DNA of 64,000 nt from Desulfosudis oleivorans Hxd3 (GTDB lineage Bacteria; Desulfobacterota; Desulfobacteria; Desulfobacterales; Desulfosudaceae), in contig NC_009943.1 of assembly GCF_000018405.1 (NCBI RefSeq), forward strand, positions 2,979,001 to 3,043,000, given 5' to 3'. The notes under the pieces were generated by a model that was not told the origin of the DNA, searched no databases, and worked only from the letters and a program-made list of their open reading frames with translations. The position numbers and the translations under genes were made by a program. Positions 38,250-48,447 of the stretch are shown here, piece by piece (position 1 is the first letter of the stretch; every line of letters starts with the position of its first letter).

Positions 38250-38673
38250 GAATAATCACCAGGTGGTTGGACGGCGGACCGGCCGCGCCCCCGTTATAAC
38301 CGGTCACATAGTAGGTATACCGATACCCGCTTTCGATCTTTTCGCTGTACCGGCCCGTAACCGCCCCGTCCCGGGCCTCGACCGATACCCGGCCCGCCGG
38401 TTTAAAATCAGGGGGACAGGACGGGCAGGGATTGTTTACCAGGGGCTGCCGGTCACGAAAAATGTGAAAGACCTCTACCGGGACCCCGGCCGCAACGCTC
38501 CAGGAAAGATTCACCGTATCCCCCGCCTGTTGCGCGGAAAGGTCGGTCACCCGGGGCGGCACGGCCAGGCCCGGGGCAATCGGCATGGCCTTCCGGCCGC
38601 AGGCCGAAGCCAGCATTGCCAGAAGCAGGGCGGCCATTATTGCAATGACAGCGGGATGACGGTTACAGGCCAT
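38242..38673 (-). CDS. Lipoprotein with fibronectin type III-like domain
   Basis: A 143-residue protein with a signal sequence and lipobox LASAC (Cys25). The rest (PPRVTDLSAQQAGDTVNLSW, VFHIFRDRQPL, YRYTYYVTGYNGGAAGPPSN) has the strand order of a fibronectin type III domain. It overlaps argH by eleven bases and folK by eight. It is likely anchored in the inner or outer membrane and binds a partner; function unknown. Lipoproteins of this kind, called argH-linked, are seen next to argH in related genomes. Confidence 0.72.
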   Translation of the reverse strand: MACNRHPAVIAIMAALLLAMLASACGRKAMPIAPGLAVPPRVTDLSAQQAGDTVNLSWSVAAGVPVEVFHIFRDRQPLVNNPCPSCPPDFKPAGRVSVEARDGAVTGRYSEKIESGYRYTYYVTGYNGGAAGPPSNHLVIIHE

Positions 38674-40063
38674 AGGTTTTTCTTTCCTTTTTTATCTGCC
38701 GCCGGGCCGCTGCAATGGCGGCCCGCACCGTTTTTTTGGCCGTACCGCCGAACGCCTGTCGCCGTTCAATCACCTTTTCCGGGGCCAGCACGTCAAACAG
38801 ATCGGCTTCAACGGCAGCGGAAAAAGTTTTCAGCTCTTTCAGGGTCAGCTCGTGCAGCTCCCTGCCTTTTGCGATGGCTGCGGCCACGGCCTTGCCCACG
38901 CAGGCATGAGCGTCCCGGAAGGCCACGCCCTTGCCCACCAGGTAGTCAGCCATGTCCGTGGCGTTCAGGTAGCCCCGGGCCGCGGCCTGCGCCATGGCCT
39001 CGTTGTTTACCTTCATGTTGTCGAACAGTGCGGTGCAGACCGGCAGGCAGGCGGACAGGGTATCAGCCGCGTCAAACAGAAGGTGTTTGTCCTCCTGCAT
39101 GTCCCGGTTGTAGCACAGGGGCAGGGATTTCATCAGGGTCAGCAGGCCCATCAGGTCGCCGAACACCCGGCCGGTCTTGCCCCGGACCAGCTCCGGCACG
39201 TCGGGGTTTTTTTTCTGGGGCATGATGCTGCTGCCCGTGGAAACCGCGTCGGAAAGCTCAACAAAACCGAACTCCGACGAGGACCAGAGCACCAGCTCCT
39301 CGGCCAGCCGGGAAAAATGCATCATGCAGATGGCGGCGGAAGCGGTAAACTCGATGGCAAAATCCCGGTCCGACACCGCGTCCATGCTGTTGGCCGACAC
39401 CGCGTCAAACCCCAGCAGTTCGGCGGTATAGGCCCGGTCAATGGGATAGGGGGTGCCGGCCAGGGCCGCGCTGCCCAGGGGCAGGACGTTGATCCGCTTG
39501 AGGCCCTCGGCAAACCGCTGGGTGTCCCGGAAAAACATCTCGTAATAGGCCATCAGGTGGTGGGCGAACAATACGGGCTGGGCCCGCTGCAGGTGGGTAT
39601 ATCCCGGCATGATCACGTCGATATGCGCGCCGGCAAAATCCGCGATCCGCTGCCGCAGAGCCACCAGCCCGGCCACAACCGAAAGGGTCCGGTCCCGCAG
39701 AAACAGCCGCACATCCAGGGCCACCTGGTCGTTGCGGCTGCGGGCCGTGTGCAGCTTGCGGGCCGCCGGCCCGATACGGTCGAACAGGGCCTGTTCAATG
39801 TTCATGTGCACATCTTCCAGGGCCGGATCAAACACAAAGGTGCCGGCGTCGATCTCCTTTTGAATGGCCGCAAGTCCGGCCACAATGGCGTCGGCTTCCT
39901 TCTTTTGAATGATGCCCTGCCGGGCCAGCATGCGGCAATGGGCCATGCTGCCTTCAATGTCCCACCGGTAGAGCCGTGCATCCACGTCAATGGAGGCGGA
40001 AAACGCCTCCACCTGTTTGTCGGTGGCCTCGGAAAACCGCCCGCCCCATGGTTTTTCCGTCAT
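38663..40063 (-). CDS. argH: Argininosuccinate lyase
   Basis: A 466-residue protein with KPWGGRFSEATDKQVEAFSA near the start, HTARSRNDQVALD and the fumarase/lyase signature GSSIMPQKKNPD. It splits argininosuccinate into arginine and fumarate, the last step of arginine synthesis. AAGGAAAAG lies upstream of ATG 40063. It is the last arg gene of the minus-strand block and is separated from argG by a repeat-filled gap. Confidence 0.97.
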   Translation of the reverse strand: MTEKPWGGRFSEATDKQVEAFSASIDVDARLYRWDIEGSMAHCRMLARQGIIQKKEADAIVAGLAAIQKEIDAGTFVFDPALEDVHMNIEQALFDRIGPAARKLHTARSRNDQVALDVRLFLRDRTLSVVAGLVALRQRIADFAGAHIDVIMPGYTHLQRAQPVLFAHHLMAYYEMFFRDTQRFAEGLKRINVLPLGSAALAGTPYPIDRAYTAELLGFDAVSANSMDAVSDRDFAIEFTASAAICMMHFSRLAEELVLWSSSEFGFVELSDAVSTGSSIMPQKKNPDVPELVRGKTGRVFGDLMGLLTLMKSLPLCYNRDMQEDKHLLFDAADTLSACLPVCTALFDNMKVNNEAMAQAAARGYLNATDMADYLVGKGVAFRDAHACVGKAVAAAIAKGRELHELTLKELKTFSAAVEADLFDVLAPEKVIERRQAFGGTAKKTVRAAIAAARRQIKKERKTYGL

Positions 40064-40376
40064 GGTCTTTTCCTTTTTTTTTAATCGAAATCGGGATCGT
40101 CATCGGGATCGAAATCGATCCAGCCCGCGTGTCATTGCGCACAAGCGAAGCATCTTGTCCATACCCGTGTCATTGCGAGCGCCAGCGAAGCATCTTGTCC
40201 ATACCCGTGTCATTGCGAGCGCCAGCGAAGCAATCTTGTCCATACCCGTGTCATTGCGAGCGCCAGCGAAGCAATCTTGTTCATAACGAAGGAGATTGCT
40301 TCGTCGCTTCGCTCCTCGCAATGACGGGAGCACGCTTCGCTCCTCGCAATGTCAAAAATTTCATGAAATATTCGGG
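40064..40376. repeat. Intergenic gap with four tandem CATTGCGAGCG-type repeats plus inverted copies
   Basis: Units of 40-41 bases start at 40124, 40164, 40204 and 40245 (each CCCGTGTCATTGCGAGCG, then CAGCGAAGCAATCTTG), the first one diverged. Inverted copies (TTGCTTCG...CTCCTCGCAATGACGG) follow at 40289-40353. Before them, 40083-40121 is a CGAAATCGGGAT-type simple repeat. The right part (40350-40376, TTTCATGAAATATTCGGG) is an end of the inverted-end repeat family that abuts the argG stop codon. Confidence 0.8.
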
Positions 40377-41576
40377 CTATCGTCCGAGCAATGCATGCAG
40401 CCGCAGCCGCAGGGCATTGAGCCGGATGAAGCCTTCGGCGTCCTTCTGGTGGTAAACGCTGTCGTCCTCAAAAGTGGCAAAGTCGGCACTGTAAAGGGAG
40501 TTATCCGACCGGCGGCCCAGGACCCGGCTGTTGCCCTTGTAAAGTTCCAGGCGCACCTCACCGGACACATACACCTGGGTCTGGTCGATCATCTGCTGCA
40601 TCACCTTCATCTCCGGCGAAAACCAGAACCCGTAATAGATCATCTCCGCGTACCGGGGAATCAGCGAATCCCGCAGGTGCATCACCTCCCGGTCCATGGT
40701 GATGGACTCCATGGCCATGTGGGCGGCCCGCAGAATGGTGCCCCCCGGCGTCTCGTACACGCCCCGGGACTTCATGCCCACAAACCGGTTTTCAACAATA
40801 TCGGCCCGGCCGATGCCATGTTTACCACCCAGCTTGTTCAACGCCGCCAGCAGATTGGCCGGGCTCATGGCCTGGCCGTTGATGGAGACCGGGTTGCCCT
40901 GTTCAAAGGCGATGTCCACGATCTCGGGCTCGTCCGGTGCCTGCCGGGGGGAAACAGAAAGGGTAAACATATCGTCTGAGGGTGGATTCCACGGGTCTTC
41001 CAGAATGCCGCCTTCATAGCTGATGTGCAGCAGGTTCCGGTCCGTGCTGTAGGGCTTGGCCGGTGTGGTGGGCACCGGAATGCCGTGCTTTACGGCAAAA
41101 TCCATCAGCGCGGTGCGGGACTTGAGGTCCCACTCCCGCCAGGGCGCCACGATGCGAATATCGGGCTTGAGCGCGAAATAGGTCAGCTCGAACCGCACCT
41201 GGTCGTTGCCCTTGCCCGTGGCGCCGTGGCTTACGGCATCGGCCCCTTCGGCCACGGCGATCTCGATCTGCCGTTTGGCGATCAGGGGCCGGGCCAGGGA
41301 GGTGCCCAGCAGGTACTGGCCCTCGTAAATGGCATTGGCCCGAAACGCCGGGAACACGTACTCTTTTACAAACTCTTCTTTCAGGTCGTCGATGTAGACC
41401 CCGGTGGCCCCGGTGGCCCGTGCCTTGTCGTCAATATAATCCAGCTCCTCTTCCTGGCCGATATCCGCGGAAAAGGTGATCACCTCGCAATCATGGGTCT
41501 CGATGAGCCATTTTAAAATCACCGACGTATCCAGCCCGCCCGAATAGGCAAGCACCACTTTTTTAATGTCCGACAA
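40377..41576 (-). CDS. argG: Argininosuccinate synthase
   Basis: A 399-residue enzyme with the PP-loop motif [48 protein letters not shown]-like text ([15 protein letters not shown]) and [14 protein letters not shown]. It joins citrulline and aspartate using ATP. The start is TTG at 41576, with GGAGG six bases upstream; no in-frame ATG lies nearby. The stop codon is directly followed by a repeat end. Confidence 0.97.
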   Translation of the reverse strand: MSDIKKVVLAYSGGLDTSVILKWLIETHDCEVITFSADIGQEEELDYIDDKARATGATGVYIDDLKEEFVKEYVFPAFRANAIYEGQYLLGTSLARPLIAKRQIEIAVAEGADAVSHGATGKGNDQVRFELTYFALKPDIRIVAPWREWDLKSRTALMDFAVKHGIPVPTTPAKPYSTDRNLLHISYEGGILEDPWNPPSDDMFTLSVSPRQAPDEPEIVDIAFEQGNPVSINGQAMSPANLLAALNKLGGKHGIGRADIVENRFVGMKSRGVYETPGGTILRAAHMAMESITMDREVMHLRDSLIPRYAEMIYYGFWFSPEMKVMQQMIDQTQVYVSGEVRLELYKGNSRVLGRRSDNSLYSADFATFEDDSVYHQKDAEGFIRLNALRLRLHALLGR

Positions 41577-41737
41577 AGCAAACCTCCATGTTGTTGAAGT
41601 AAAAATTATGTTTAACCGTCATTGCGAGGAGCGAAGTGACGAAGCAATCTTCTTCGCATCCGGACAAGATTGCTTCGCTGGCGCTCGCAATGACACAGAT
41701 AAGTTCAAGATTGCTTCGCTGCGCTCGCAATGACTTC
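41577..41737. repeat. Inverted CATTGCGAG repeat between argG and argF
   Basis: From 41617, CGTCATTGCGAGGAGCGAAG is followed by GCAATC and, after a spacer, by the inverted half GATTGCTTCGCTGGCGCTCG ending TGACA at 41695. A third half-copy lies at 41708-41734. It could fold into a large hairpin in RNA. Confidence 0.8.
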
Positions 41738-42655
41738 TCATGCACGTAAAATCAGGGCCTTTAAAATGGCCTTGTGCATGTGCATCTTGTTTTCCGCCTG
41801 GTCCCACACAACGGACCGGGGCCCTTCCAGCACCGCTTCGGTGATCTCCTCACCCCGGTGGGCCGGCAGGCAGTGCATCACAATGGCATCCTTTTTCGCA
41901 AGCCCGGCCAGGGCGTCATTGACCTGGAACGGCTCAAACACCGCCAGCCGCTCCCGGTGCTCCTCCTCCTGGCCCATGCTGGCCCACACATCGGTGTAGA
42001 TCACGTCTGCTCCGGCCACCGCTTCGGCCGCGTCATTGACCACAGTGACAGAACCGTTGCCCTTTTGCCGGGCATTTTCAAGAATATCGGGGTCCGGCAT
42101 GTAGTCCGCGGGGCAGCCCAGCACCAGGTCCAGGCCGAGCACGGCGGCAGCCGCGATCCAGGAGTGGGCCACGTTGTTGCCGTCCCCCACCCAGGCGATA
42201 CGCACCCCCTGGTATCCGCCCTTGTGCTCGATCACGGTCAGCAGGTCGCTGAGCACCTGGCAGGGGTGATACTTGTCGCTCAAGGCATTGATCACCGGAA
42301 TGTCCGCGTATTGGGCATACTCCTCAATCAGGGACTGGGAATAGGTGCGAATGACCAGGGCGTCAATGTAGCGCGACAGCACCCGGGCCGTGTCCTTTAC
42401 CGGTTCGGCCCGGGCGATCTGCATGTCCCTGGAACTCATGTAGATCACGGTGCCGCCCAGCCGGGTCATGGCCGCCTCAAAGGAGACCCGGGTCCGGGTG
42501 GAGTGTTTGTCAAAAATCATGCCCATGACCCTGCCGGACAAAACAGCGTCGTAAATGCCCATGCGCTGCCGTTTTTTCAGCTCCAGGGCCGAGTCAAACA
42601 GGATCTGGAAATCTTCTTTTTCCATGTCGTAGAGGGTGGTGATGTCTTTTTTCAC
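41738..42655 (-). CDS. argF: Ornithine carbamoyltransferase
   Basis: A 305-residue protein. STRTR with FEAAMTRLGG binds carbamoyl phosphate, and HPCQVLSD and HCLPAHRGEEI are the ornithine-site motifs. It makes citrulline from ornithine. The start is GTG at 42655 with GGGAG at a wide spacing of about eleven bases. It lies 30 bases from argD. Confidence 0.97.
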   Translation of the reverse strand: MKKDITTLYDMEKEDFQILFDSALELKKRQRMGIYDAVLSGRVMGMIFDKHSTRTRVSFEAAMTRLGGTVIYMSSRDMQIARAEPVKDTARVLSRYIDALVIRTYSQSLIEEYAQYADIPVINALSDKYHPCQVLSDLLTVIEHKGGYQGVRIAWVGDGNNVAHSWIAAAAVLGLDLVLGCPADYMPDPDILENARQKGNGSVTVVNDAAEAVAGADVIYTDVWASMGQEEEHRERLAVFEPFQVNDALAGLAKKDAIVMHCLPAHRGEEITEAVLEGPRSVVWDQAENKMHMHKAILKALILRA

Positions 42656-42685
42656 AACGTAAAAACTCCCGCAAAGTTTCGTTTT

Positions 42686-43879
42686 TCAGGACAGATCGCC
42701 CAGCACCTCGTCCAGGCACGCGATCAGTTGGTCGATCTCCTGTTTTGTTACAATCAGGGGCGGGGCAAACCGCAGCACCCTGTCCTGAATGCAGTTGATC
42801 AGAAAGCCCTTTTCCATGCAGGCGGAAACCACAGGGCCGCCCTCGCCGGTCAGTTCCATGCCCAGCAGCAGGCCCATGCCCCGCACACCGGTCACGCAAC
42901 CATGTTTTGACACAAGGGCGGAGAGCTTCTCCTTAAAGTAAGTGCCCATGGTTTCGCAACGGGCCACGATCTTCTCCTGGTCCATGGTGCGCAGCACGGC
43001 CAGGGCCGCCGCGCAGATTACCGGCGTGCCGCCGAAGGTGGTGGCGTGAGCTCCCGGCACAAAGGCCGAGGCAGCGGCCTCGGTGGCCAGCATGGCGCCG
43101 ATGGGCAGGCCGTTGCCCAGGGCCTTGGCCAGGGTCATGATGTCCGGGGTGATGCCGAAGTGCTCGTGGGCAAACAGCTTGCCGGTCCGGCCCATGCCGG
43201 TCTGCACCTCGTCAAAGATCAGCAGTGCCCCGGATTCGTCGCACAGTTTGCGCACCGCCTCAAGATAACCGGGCGACGGGCAGACCACCCCGCCCTCGCC
43301 CTGGATGGGCTCCATCATCACGGCGCAGATCCGCGGCGACATCTGCTTTTTCAACGCGTCGATATCGTTGAAGGGCACGGTGACAAACCCGGACAGCAGA
43401 GGCTCAAACCCTTTTTGAATCTTTGCCTGGCCGGTGGCGGAAAGGGCCCCCATGGTCCGGCCGTGAAACGACTTTTCCATGGTCACAATGGTGTACCGGT
43501 CATGTTCGCCCCGGTCGTGAAAATGCTTTCTTGCCAGCTTGATGGCCGCTTCGTTGGCCTCGGCCCCGCTGTTGCAGAAAAAGACCCGGTCGGCAAAACT
43601 CTTTTCCACCAGCAGAGCGGCCAGCTCGGTCTGGGGCGTGGTGTAAAACAGGTTGGAGACGTGGCACAACGTGCCCGCCTGTTTATAAAGCGCCTCGGCA
43701 ACAGCCGGATGGGCATGGCCCAGGCCGCACACCGCGATGCCGGCAAAAAAATCGGTATAGGCCTTGCCATCGGCGTCCCACAGGGTACATCCTTCTCCCC
43801 GCTCAATCACCAGAGGCAAGCGCTTGTAAGTGTTGGCAAACACCGTGTCCGCCTGTTCCTTTATATTGGTACTCATCAT
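42686..43879 (-). CDS. argD: Acetylornithine aminotransferase
   Basis: A 397-residue class III aminotransferase with NSGAEANEAAIKLARK, FHGRTMGALSATG, EPIQGEGGV, LIFDEVQTGMGRTGKLFA and TLAKALGNGLPIGAM, where the Lys of ALAKALGNG-type text carries PLP. It converts N-acetylglutamate semialdehyde to N-acetylornithine. Two adjacent ATGs (43879, 43876) follow GGAG. It sits between argB and argF. Confidence 0.96.
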   Translation of the reverse strand: MMSTNIKEQADTVFANTYKRLPLVIERGEGCTLWDADGKAYTDFFAGIAVCGLGHAHPAVAEALYKQAGTLCHVSNLFYTTPQTELAALLVEKSFADRVFFCNSGAEANEAAIKLARKHFHDRGEHDRYTIVTMEKSFHGRTMGALSATGQAKIQKGFEPLLSGFVTVPFNDIDALKKQMSPRICAVMMEPIQGEGGVVCPSPGYLEAVRKLCDESGALLIFDEVQTGMGRTGKLFAHEHFGITPDIMTLAKALGNGLPIGAMLATEAAASAFVPGAHATTFGGTPVICAAALAVLRTMDQEKIVARCETMGTYFKEKLSALVSKHGCVTGVRGMGLLLGMELTGEGGPVVSACMEKGFLINCIQDRVLRFAPPLIVTKQEIDQLIACLDEVLGDLS

Positions 43880-44016
43880 TTAACACTCCGTGAAAAATTC
43901 ATTTTCGCCGTCATTGCGAGGCGTGAAGCGCCGAAGCAATCCCCTTGCATCGGAAAAAGATTGCTTCGCCTTCGGCTCGCAAAGACGATTGTGTCGCCTG
44001 TTGCGTTCTCCGGGTA
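43880..44016. repeat. Inverted CATTGCGAG repeat between argB and argD
   Basis: CGTCATTGCGAGGCGTGAAG from 43909, followed by GCAATC, pairs with GATTGCTTCG and TCGGCTCGCAAAGACG ending at 43987. It is the same family as in the argH-argG and argG-argF gaps. Confidence 0.8.
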
Positions 44017-44892
44017 TTACGCCACCACCTCGGTACCGATCCCTTTGTCGGTAAACAGCTCCAGCAGCACCGAATGGCGGCGCTTGCCGTTGATGATCTG
44101 CACCTTTTCAATACCGTTGTAAATGGCATCCAGGGCATACTCGATCTTGGGAATCATGCCGCCGGACACGGTGCCGTTTCCGATCATCTCCCCGATGGCC
44201 CCGGCGTCAATGGAAGAGATCAGGTTTCCGCCGCTGTCCAGCACGCCGTCCACATCGGTGAGCAGAATCAGGCGGGTCGCGCCCAGGGCCGACGCCACCT
44301 TTGAGGCCACCAGGTCCGCGTTGATATTGTAAGTCTCACCATTTTCTCCCACACCCACCGGGGCGATCACCGGAATAAAGCCCTGGGAGGCCAGGGTGGT
44401 AATAATATCCGGGTCGATGCGGGTCACGTCGCCCACCAGGCCGGGATCAATGATCTCCGGCGGGGCGTCTCCCTTTTTATCGCCCAGAATGGTGAGTTTT
44501 CTGGCCGAAATCAGGCCCCCGTCCTTGCCGCTCAGGCCGATGGCCCTGCCGCCGTGGCGGTTGATCTGGGCCACGATATCCTTGTTCACCTTGCCGCCCA
44601 GCACCATCTCCACCACGTCCATGGTGGCGGCGTCGGTAAACCGCATGCCCCGGACAAAACTGGTCTTGATGCCCATCTGCTCCAGCACGCGGTTGATCTG
44701 GGGGCCGCCGCCGTGGACCACCACCGGATGAATGCCGATGAACTTGAGCAGGGTGATGTCCCGGGCAAAGTCGTTTTTCAGTTGTTCGTCCACCATGGCA
44801 TGTCCGCCGTACTTGATCACGATGGTCATGCCGGCAAACCGTCGGATATAGGGCAGTGACTCAATCAGGATATCAGCCACATGGGGGTCCAT
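44017..44892 (-). CDS. argB: Acetylglutamate kinase
   Basis: A 291-residue amino acid kinase with [44 protein letters not shown] and the ATP-site [17 protein letters not shown]. It phosphorylates N-acetylglutamate, usually the arginine-feedback step. ATG 44892 was chosen because GAGGTGG lies just upstream; a GTG at 44898 is in frame. N-terminal helix present, as in arginine-sensitive hexameric forms. Confidence 0.97.
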   Translation of the reverse strand: MDPHVADILIESLPYIRRFAGMTIVIKYGGHAMVDEQLKNDFARDITLLKFIGIHPVVVHGGGPQINRVLEQMGIKTSFVRGMRFTDAATMDVVEMVLGGKVNKDIVAQINRHGGRAIGLSGKDGGLISARKLTILGDKKGDAPPEIIDPGLVGDVTRIDPDIITTLASQGFIPVIAPVGVGENGETYNINADLVASKVASALGATRLILLTDVDGVLDSGGNLISSIDAGAIGEMIGNGTVSGGMIPKIEYALDAIYNGIEKVQIINGKRRHSVLLELFTDKGIGTEVVA

Positions 44893-44952
44893 TACCACCT
44901 CGCTTTTGTGCTTTTAAAAGGCTGCTTTCAATTCGAATGACGCTCCGGCTTC

Positions 44953-46323
44953 TTACAAAATAAACCGGCTCAGGTCCTCGTTGCCCCGAATGGTCTTCAG
45001 CCGGTCGGTCACATAGGCCCGGTCAATGGCCACCTTTGTGCCGGCCCGATCCGGCGCGTCAAACAGCAGGTCTTCCAGCAGGTACTCCATCAGGGTGTGC
45101 AGCCGCCGGGCCCCGATGTTCTCGGTGCCGGCGTTCACCTCCTCGGCCATGGCCGCGATCTCCCGCACCGCCTCATCGGCAAAGGCCACATCCACCCCTT
45201 CCGTGCGCAGCAGCTCGATGTATTGCAGCAGCAGGGCGTTTTCCGGCTCGATGAGAATGCGGAAAAACTCCTCTTTTCCCAGGGCGTCCAGCTCCACCCG
45301 AATGGGAAACCGGCCCTGGAGCTCGGGAATCAGGTCCGAGGGTTTGCACATGTGAAAGGCCCCGGACGCGATAAACAGAATATGGTCGGTCTTTACCGCG
45401 CCGTGCTTGGTCATCACCGTGCTGCCCTCCACGATGGGCAGAAGATCCCGCTGCACCCCTTCCCTGGACACGTCCGGGCCGGAGCCCTTGCTCGTGGCCA
45501 CGATCTTGTCGATCTCGTCCAAAAAGATGATACCCGACTGCTCCACCTTTTCCACGGCCATGCGCACCACCCGGTCCATGTCCACCAGGTTCTGGGCCTC
45601 CTCGTCGGTGAGCATCTCCAGGGCCTCGGGCACCTTGACCTTGCGCCGCTTCTTGTTCTTCGGCAGCAGGCCGGCAAACATGTCCTTGAAGTTGACCCCC
45701 ATCTCCTCCAGGCCGGAGTTGGAAAAAATCTCCACCATGGGCATGCTCCGGTCGGCCAGTTCCAGGTCCACGTACCGGTCCTTGAGCTTGCCGGCCCGCA
45801 GCATGGTGCGCAGCTTCTCCCGGGTCGATACCCGGCCGTCGTCATCGGAAACAATTTCAATATGAGAGCCCAGGGGTTCATCCCCATCGGCCCGCTGGGG
45901 CCCTTCCGGCCGGGGCAAAAGCACATCCAGAATCCGCTCTTCTGCCAGGCGGACCGCCTTTTCCCGCACCGCCTCCCGTTCCGACACCTTCAGGTGGGTA
46001 ACGGTCAGTTCCACCAGGTCCCGGACCATGGACTCCACGTCCCGGCCCACATACCCAACCTCGGTGAACTTGGATGCCTCAATCTTTAAAAAGGGCGAGT
46101 CGGTCAGCCGGGCCAGGCGGCGGGCGATCTCGGTCTTGCCCACGCCGGTGGGCCCGATCAGGATGATGTTCTTGGGCGCGATCTCCTCGCGCATGGCCTC
46201 CGGCACCTGTCGCCGCCGCCACCGGTTTCTCAGGGCAATGGCCACGGACCGCTTGGCCTTGGCCTGGCCCACGATATACTTGTCCAGTTCGATTACAATT
46301 TCCGCTGGTGTCAGATCACTCAT
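44953..46323 (-). CDS. hslU: ATP-dependent protease ATPase subunit HslU (ClpY)
   Basis: A 456-residue AAA+ protein. [32 protein letters not shown] (Walker A), [26 protein letters not shown] (Walker B), [19 protein letters not shown] and the C-terminal tail ending RFIL are all present. An I-domain insertion follows Walker A. It unfolds substrates for HslV. ATG 46323 has AGGA upstream; a longer frame to 46464 overlaps hslV and is rejected. Confidence 0.97.
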   Translation of the reverse strand: MSDLTPAEIVIELDKYIVGQAKAKRSVAIALRNRWRRRQVPEAMREEIAPKNIILIGPTGVGKTEIARRLARLTDSPFLKIEASKFTEVGYVGRDVESMVRDLVELTVTHLKVSEREAVREKAVRLAEERILDVLLPRPEGPQRADGDEPLGSHIEIVSDDDGRVSTREKLRTMLRAGKLKDRYVDLELADRSMPMVEIFSNSGLEEMGVNFKDMFAGLLPKNKKRRKVKVPEALEMLTDEEAQNLVDMDRVVRMAVEKVEQSGIIFLDEIDKIVATSKGSGPDVSREGVQRDLLPIVEGSTVMTKHGAVKTDHILFIASGAFHMCKPSDLIPELQGRFPIRVELDALGKEEFFRILIEPENALLLQYIELLRTEGVDVAFADEAVREIAAMAEEVNAGTENIGARRLHTLMEYLLEDLLFDAPDRAGTKVAIDRAYVTDRLKTIRGNEDLSRFIL

Positions 46324-46357
46324 ATAAATCCTGCCACGGTGAAAGCCGTCCTGCCGC

Positions 46358-46882
46358 CTACAGCTCTTCCACCGTAATTTGGTCGTTGGTATAAACGCAA
46401 ATGGCGGCGGCAATGGCCATGGCCGCTTTTGCGATGCCGGCCGCGTCCAGGTCCGAATGCTCAACCAGGGCCAGGGCCGCGGCCCGGGCCGCCACGCTGC
46501 CGGAACCGATGGCCAGCACCGGGGCGTCGGGTTCGATCACATCGCCGGTGCCGGAGATCAGGTACATCACCTCCTGGTCCGCGGCGATCATCAGGGCCTC
46601 CAGCCGCTTTAAATACTTGTCGGTGCGCCACTCCCGGGCCAGTTCCACCGCGGCCCGGGTCAGGCTGCCGTTGTACCGCTCCAGCTTGGACTCCAGCCGC
46701 TCGGACAGGGCCATGGCATCGGCCGTGGCCCCGGCAATGCCCACCACGATCCGGTCATTGTATATCCGCCGCACCTTTTTGGCGCCGTGCTTGATCACGG
46801 TGGCTTCCATGGTGACCTGGCCGTCGCCGGCCACCACGGTGACGCCCCTGTGGCGCACCGCCAGGATCGTGGTGCTGCGCAT
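46358..46882 (-). CDS. hslV: ATP-dependent protease subunit HslV (ClpQ)
   Basis: A 174-residue proteasome-like peptidase. [45 protein letters not shown] and [12 protein letters not shown] are conserved. The mature N-terminal Thr would be the Thr-Thr at residues 4-5. ATG 46882 fits family length. In-frame ATGs at 46915 and 46921 follow GGAGG but lie inside the conserved xerC C-terminus and would add a propeptide-like 11-13 residues. It is the first gene of the hslVU pair. Confidence 0.95.
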   Translation of the reverse strand: MRSTTILAVRHRGVTVVAGDGQVTMEATVIKHGAKKVRRIYNDRIVVGIAGATADAMALSERLESKLERYNGSLTRAAVELAREWRTDKYLKRLEALMIAADQEVMYLISGTGDVIEPDAPVLAIGSGSVAARAAALALVEHSDLDAAGIAKAAMAIAAAICVYTNDQITVEEL

Positions 46883-46895
46883 GGTCCCGGCAGGG

Positions 46896-47822
46896 CTATT
46901 TGCGTGGGTGGGCATGATCATAAACCTCCATCAGTTTATCCATGGACACATGGGTGTATTTCTGTGTGGTGGACAGGCTCTTGTGGCCCAGAATCTCCTG
47001 GACGGTTCTCAGGTCGGCGCCGGCGTCCAGCATGTGCGTGGCAAAGGAGTGGCGCAACGCGTGCGGCGACAGGGAAACCGTCAACCCGCACCGAAGGGCC
47101 GTCTGTTTTAAAATCCGGTCCATGGAACGGGTGGTCAGCCGCCCCCGGTTTTTGTTCAAAAACAGGGGGCCTTCCTCTACGCCGATGCCGGTCTCTTCAA
47201 ACAGCCGGGTGCGGTAAGCGGCAATCGAGGCCAGGGCTTTTTTGCCCACCGGCACCACCCGCTCCTTTGCGCCCTTGCCGTAAACCCGGAACACCCTTTC
47301 GTCTGTTTCCACGTGGGCCGCGTCCAGACCCGCCGCTTCAGACACCCGTATCCCCGTTGAATAGATGGTCTCGAAAATCGCCCGGTTGCGCAGGTCCAGC
47401 AGCGTGTCTCCGGTGCTGGCGTCCAGCAGCCGGAACATGTCGTCCACGGAGAGAAAGGCCGGAATCTTTCGCCCGATTTTGGGCGACAACACGGCCCTGG
47501 CCGGGTTTCCCGTCATTATGCCCCGTTTTTCCAGGTATCGAAAAAAGGAGCGCAGCACGGAGAGCTTGCGGGAAACCGTGCTTTTATCCATCTTTTTCTT
47601 GTGGAGAAACGCCAGGTAGCCGCGGATGGCGATCACCGAGATGTCGTCCAGACACACCGGGTGCTCTGTGTCGTCCGGGGGGGACAGAAACGCCAGAAAC
47701 TCCTTCAGGTCGGCGCTGTAGGCCCGGCACGTGTTGGGCGAATAGCCTTTTTCCGATGCCAGGGATTCAACAAACGCGTCGGCCAGCGGCTTTGCCGGGT
47801 ATGCCCCGTGGTCCTTGGACAA
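46896..47822 (-). CDS. xerC: Tyrosine recombinase XerC
   Basis: A 308-residue recombinase. The catalytic set is visible: Arg in YSTGIRVSE, Lys in YGKGAKERVVP, HALRHSFATH, and LGHKSLSTTQKYTH with the Tyr nucleophile. It resolves chromosome dimers at dif with XerD. The start is TTG at 47822, preceded by GGAAG. It precedes hslV closely. Confidence 0.94.
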   Translation of the reverse strand: MSKDHGAYPAKPLADAFVESLASEKGYSPNTCRAYSADLKEFLAFLSPPDDTEHPVCLDDISVIAIRGYLAFLHKKKMDKSTVSRKLSVLRSFFRYLEKRGIMTGNPARAVLSPKIGRKIPAFLSVDDMFRLLDASTGDTLLDLRNRAIFETIYSTGIRVSEAAGLDAAHVETDERVFRVYGKGAKERVVPVGKKALASIAAYRTRLFEETGIGVEEGPLFLNKNRGRLTTRSMDRILKQTALRCGLTVSLSPHALRHSFATHMLDAGADLRTVQEILGHKSLSTTQKYTHVSMDKLMEVYDHAHPRK

Positions 47823-47853
47823 CCGTCACACTTCCTTTCCCCGGCTGTCGCCG

Positions 47854-48243
47854 CTACGCAGCCTTTATCGCCCGCCGGGTCTTCTTTTTCAGCTTGCTGA
47901 TACGGCGCCGCAGCCGGGTAGCCTTGGCGGCATCATCAGCGCCCAGGGCCGCGGCCCGCTCTTTTTTCAATTCGCGAATGCTGCCCTTGAGCTGTTGGAG
48001 GGCGGTCAGGTCTTTTTTCACCTCTTCCACCACGATGCCCCTGGCTTCGCGAATGACGGCCAGCAGCTCATCCTTTTTCATGCCGTGGGCCCCGGTGATC
48101 TCGGGAATGGTTTTGGCCACTTCCCGCAGCTCGGTGGCGGTCATCTTCTCAAGGGGCTTTTCCTCGCCGCTCTCCTGGGCCGGGGCTTCAGGGGCCTTTT
48201 CTTCTGCCCCGGTTGCTTCCATTGCTTTTTCTTCTTCCGTCAT
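47854..48243 (-). CDS. Small Rho N-terminal (SAP-like) domain protein
   Basis: A 129-residue protein. The acidic N-terminal tail (about 35 residues, Glu and Ala rich) is followed by MTATELREVAKTIPEITGAHG and KKDELLAVIREARG, matching the Rho N-domain helix pair. The last 60 residues are a Lys/Arg-rich coiled coil. It resembles nucleic-acid binding accessory proteins. AGGAGG lies upstream of ATG 48243. Function unknown; the basic tail suggests RNA or DNA binding. Confidence 0.75.
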   Translation of the reverse strand: MTEEEKAMEATGAEEKAPEAPAQESGEEKPLEKMTATELREVAKTIPEITGAHGMKKDELLAVIREARGIVVEEVKKDLTALQQLKGSIRELKKERAAALGADDAAKATRLRRRISKLKKKTRRAIKAA

Positions 48244-48447
48244 ACTGTCATCCTCCTTGGTGCGCATATGAAAAGATGCTGTTATGATACTAAAAAATGT
48301 ATTATTTCAACAGAAATTAAAGCCCATGTCAACAGCCGCGCCGAACATTTTCAAACAATAAGACCAAAACCCGGTTTTGTACACCCTCTTCTACAATCGT
48401 ACTCGTGCTCGACCCTCTTTCCCTACCCCTGAATGCGGCCCCCAGTT

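Noticed and set aside
40124-40285. CRISPR array
   Set aside because: The four units are adjacent direct copies with no spacers between them, inverted copies follow, and no cas genes are near.
48268-48447. Extra gene or regulatory RNA before plsC
   Set aside because: The gap shows only A/T-rich text and a short CTCGTG-like stretch; no start with a ribosome site is present.
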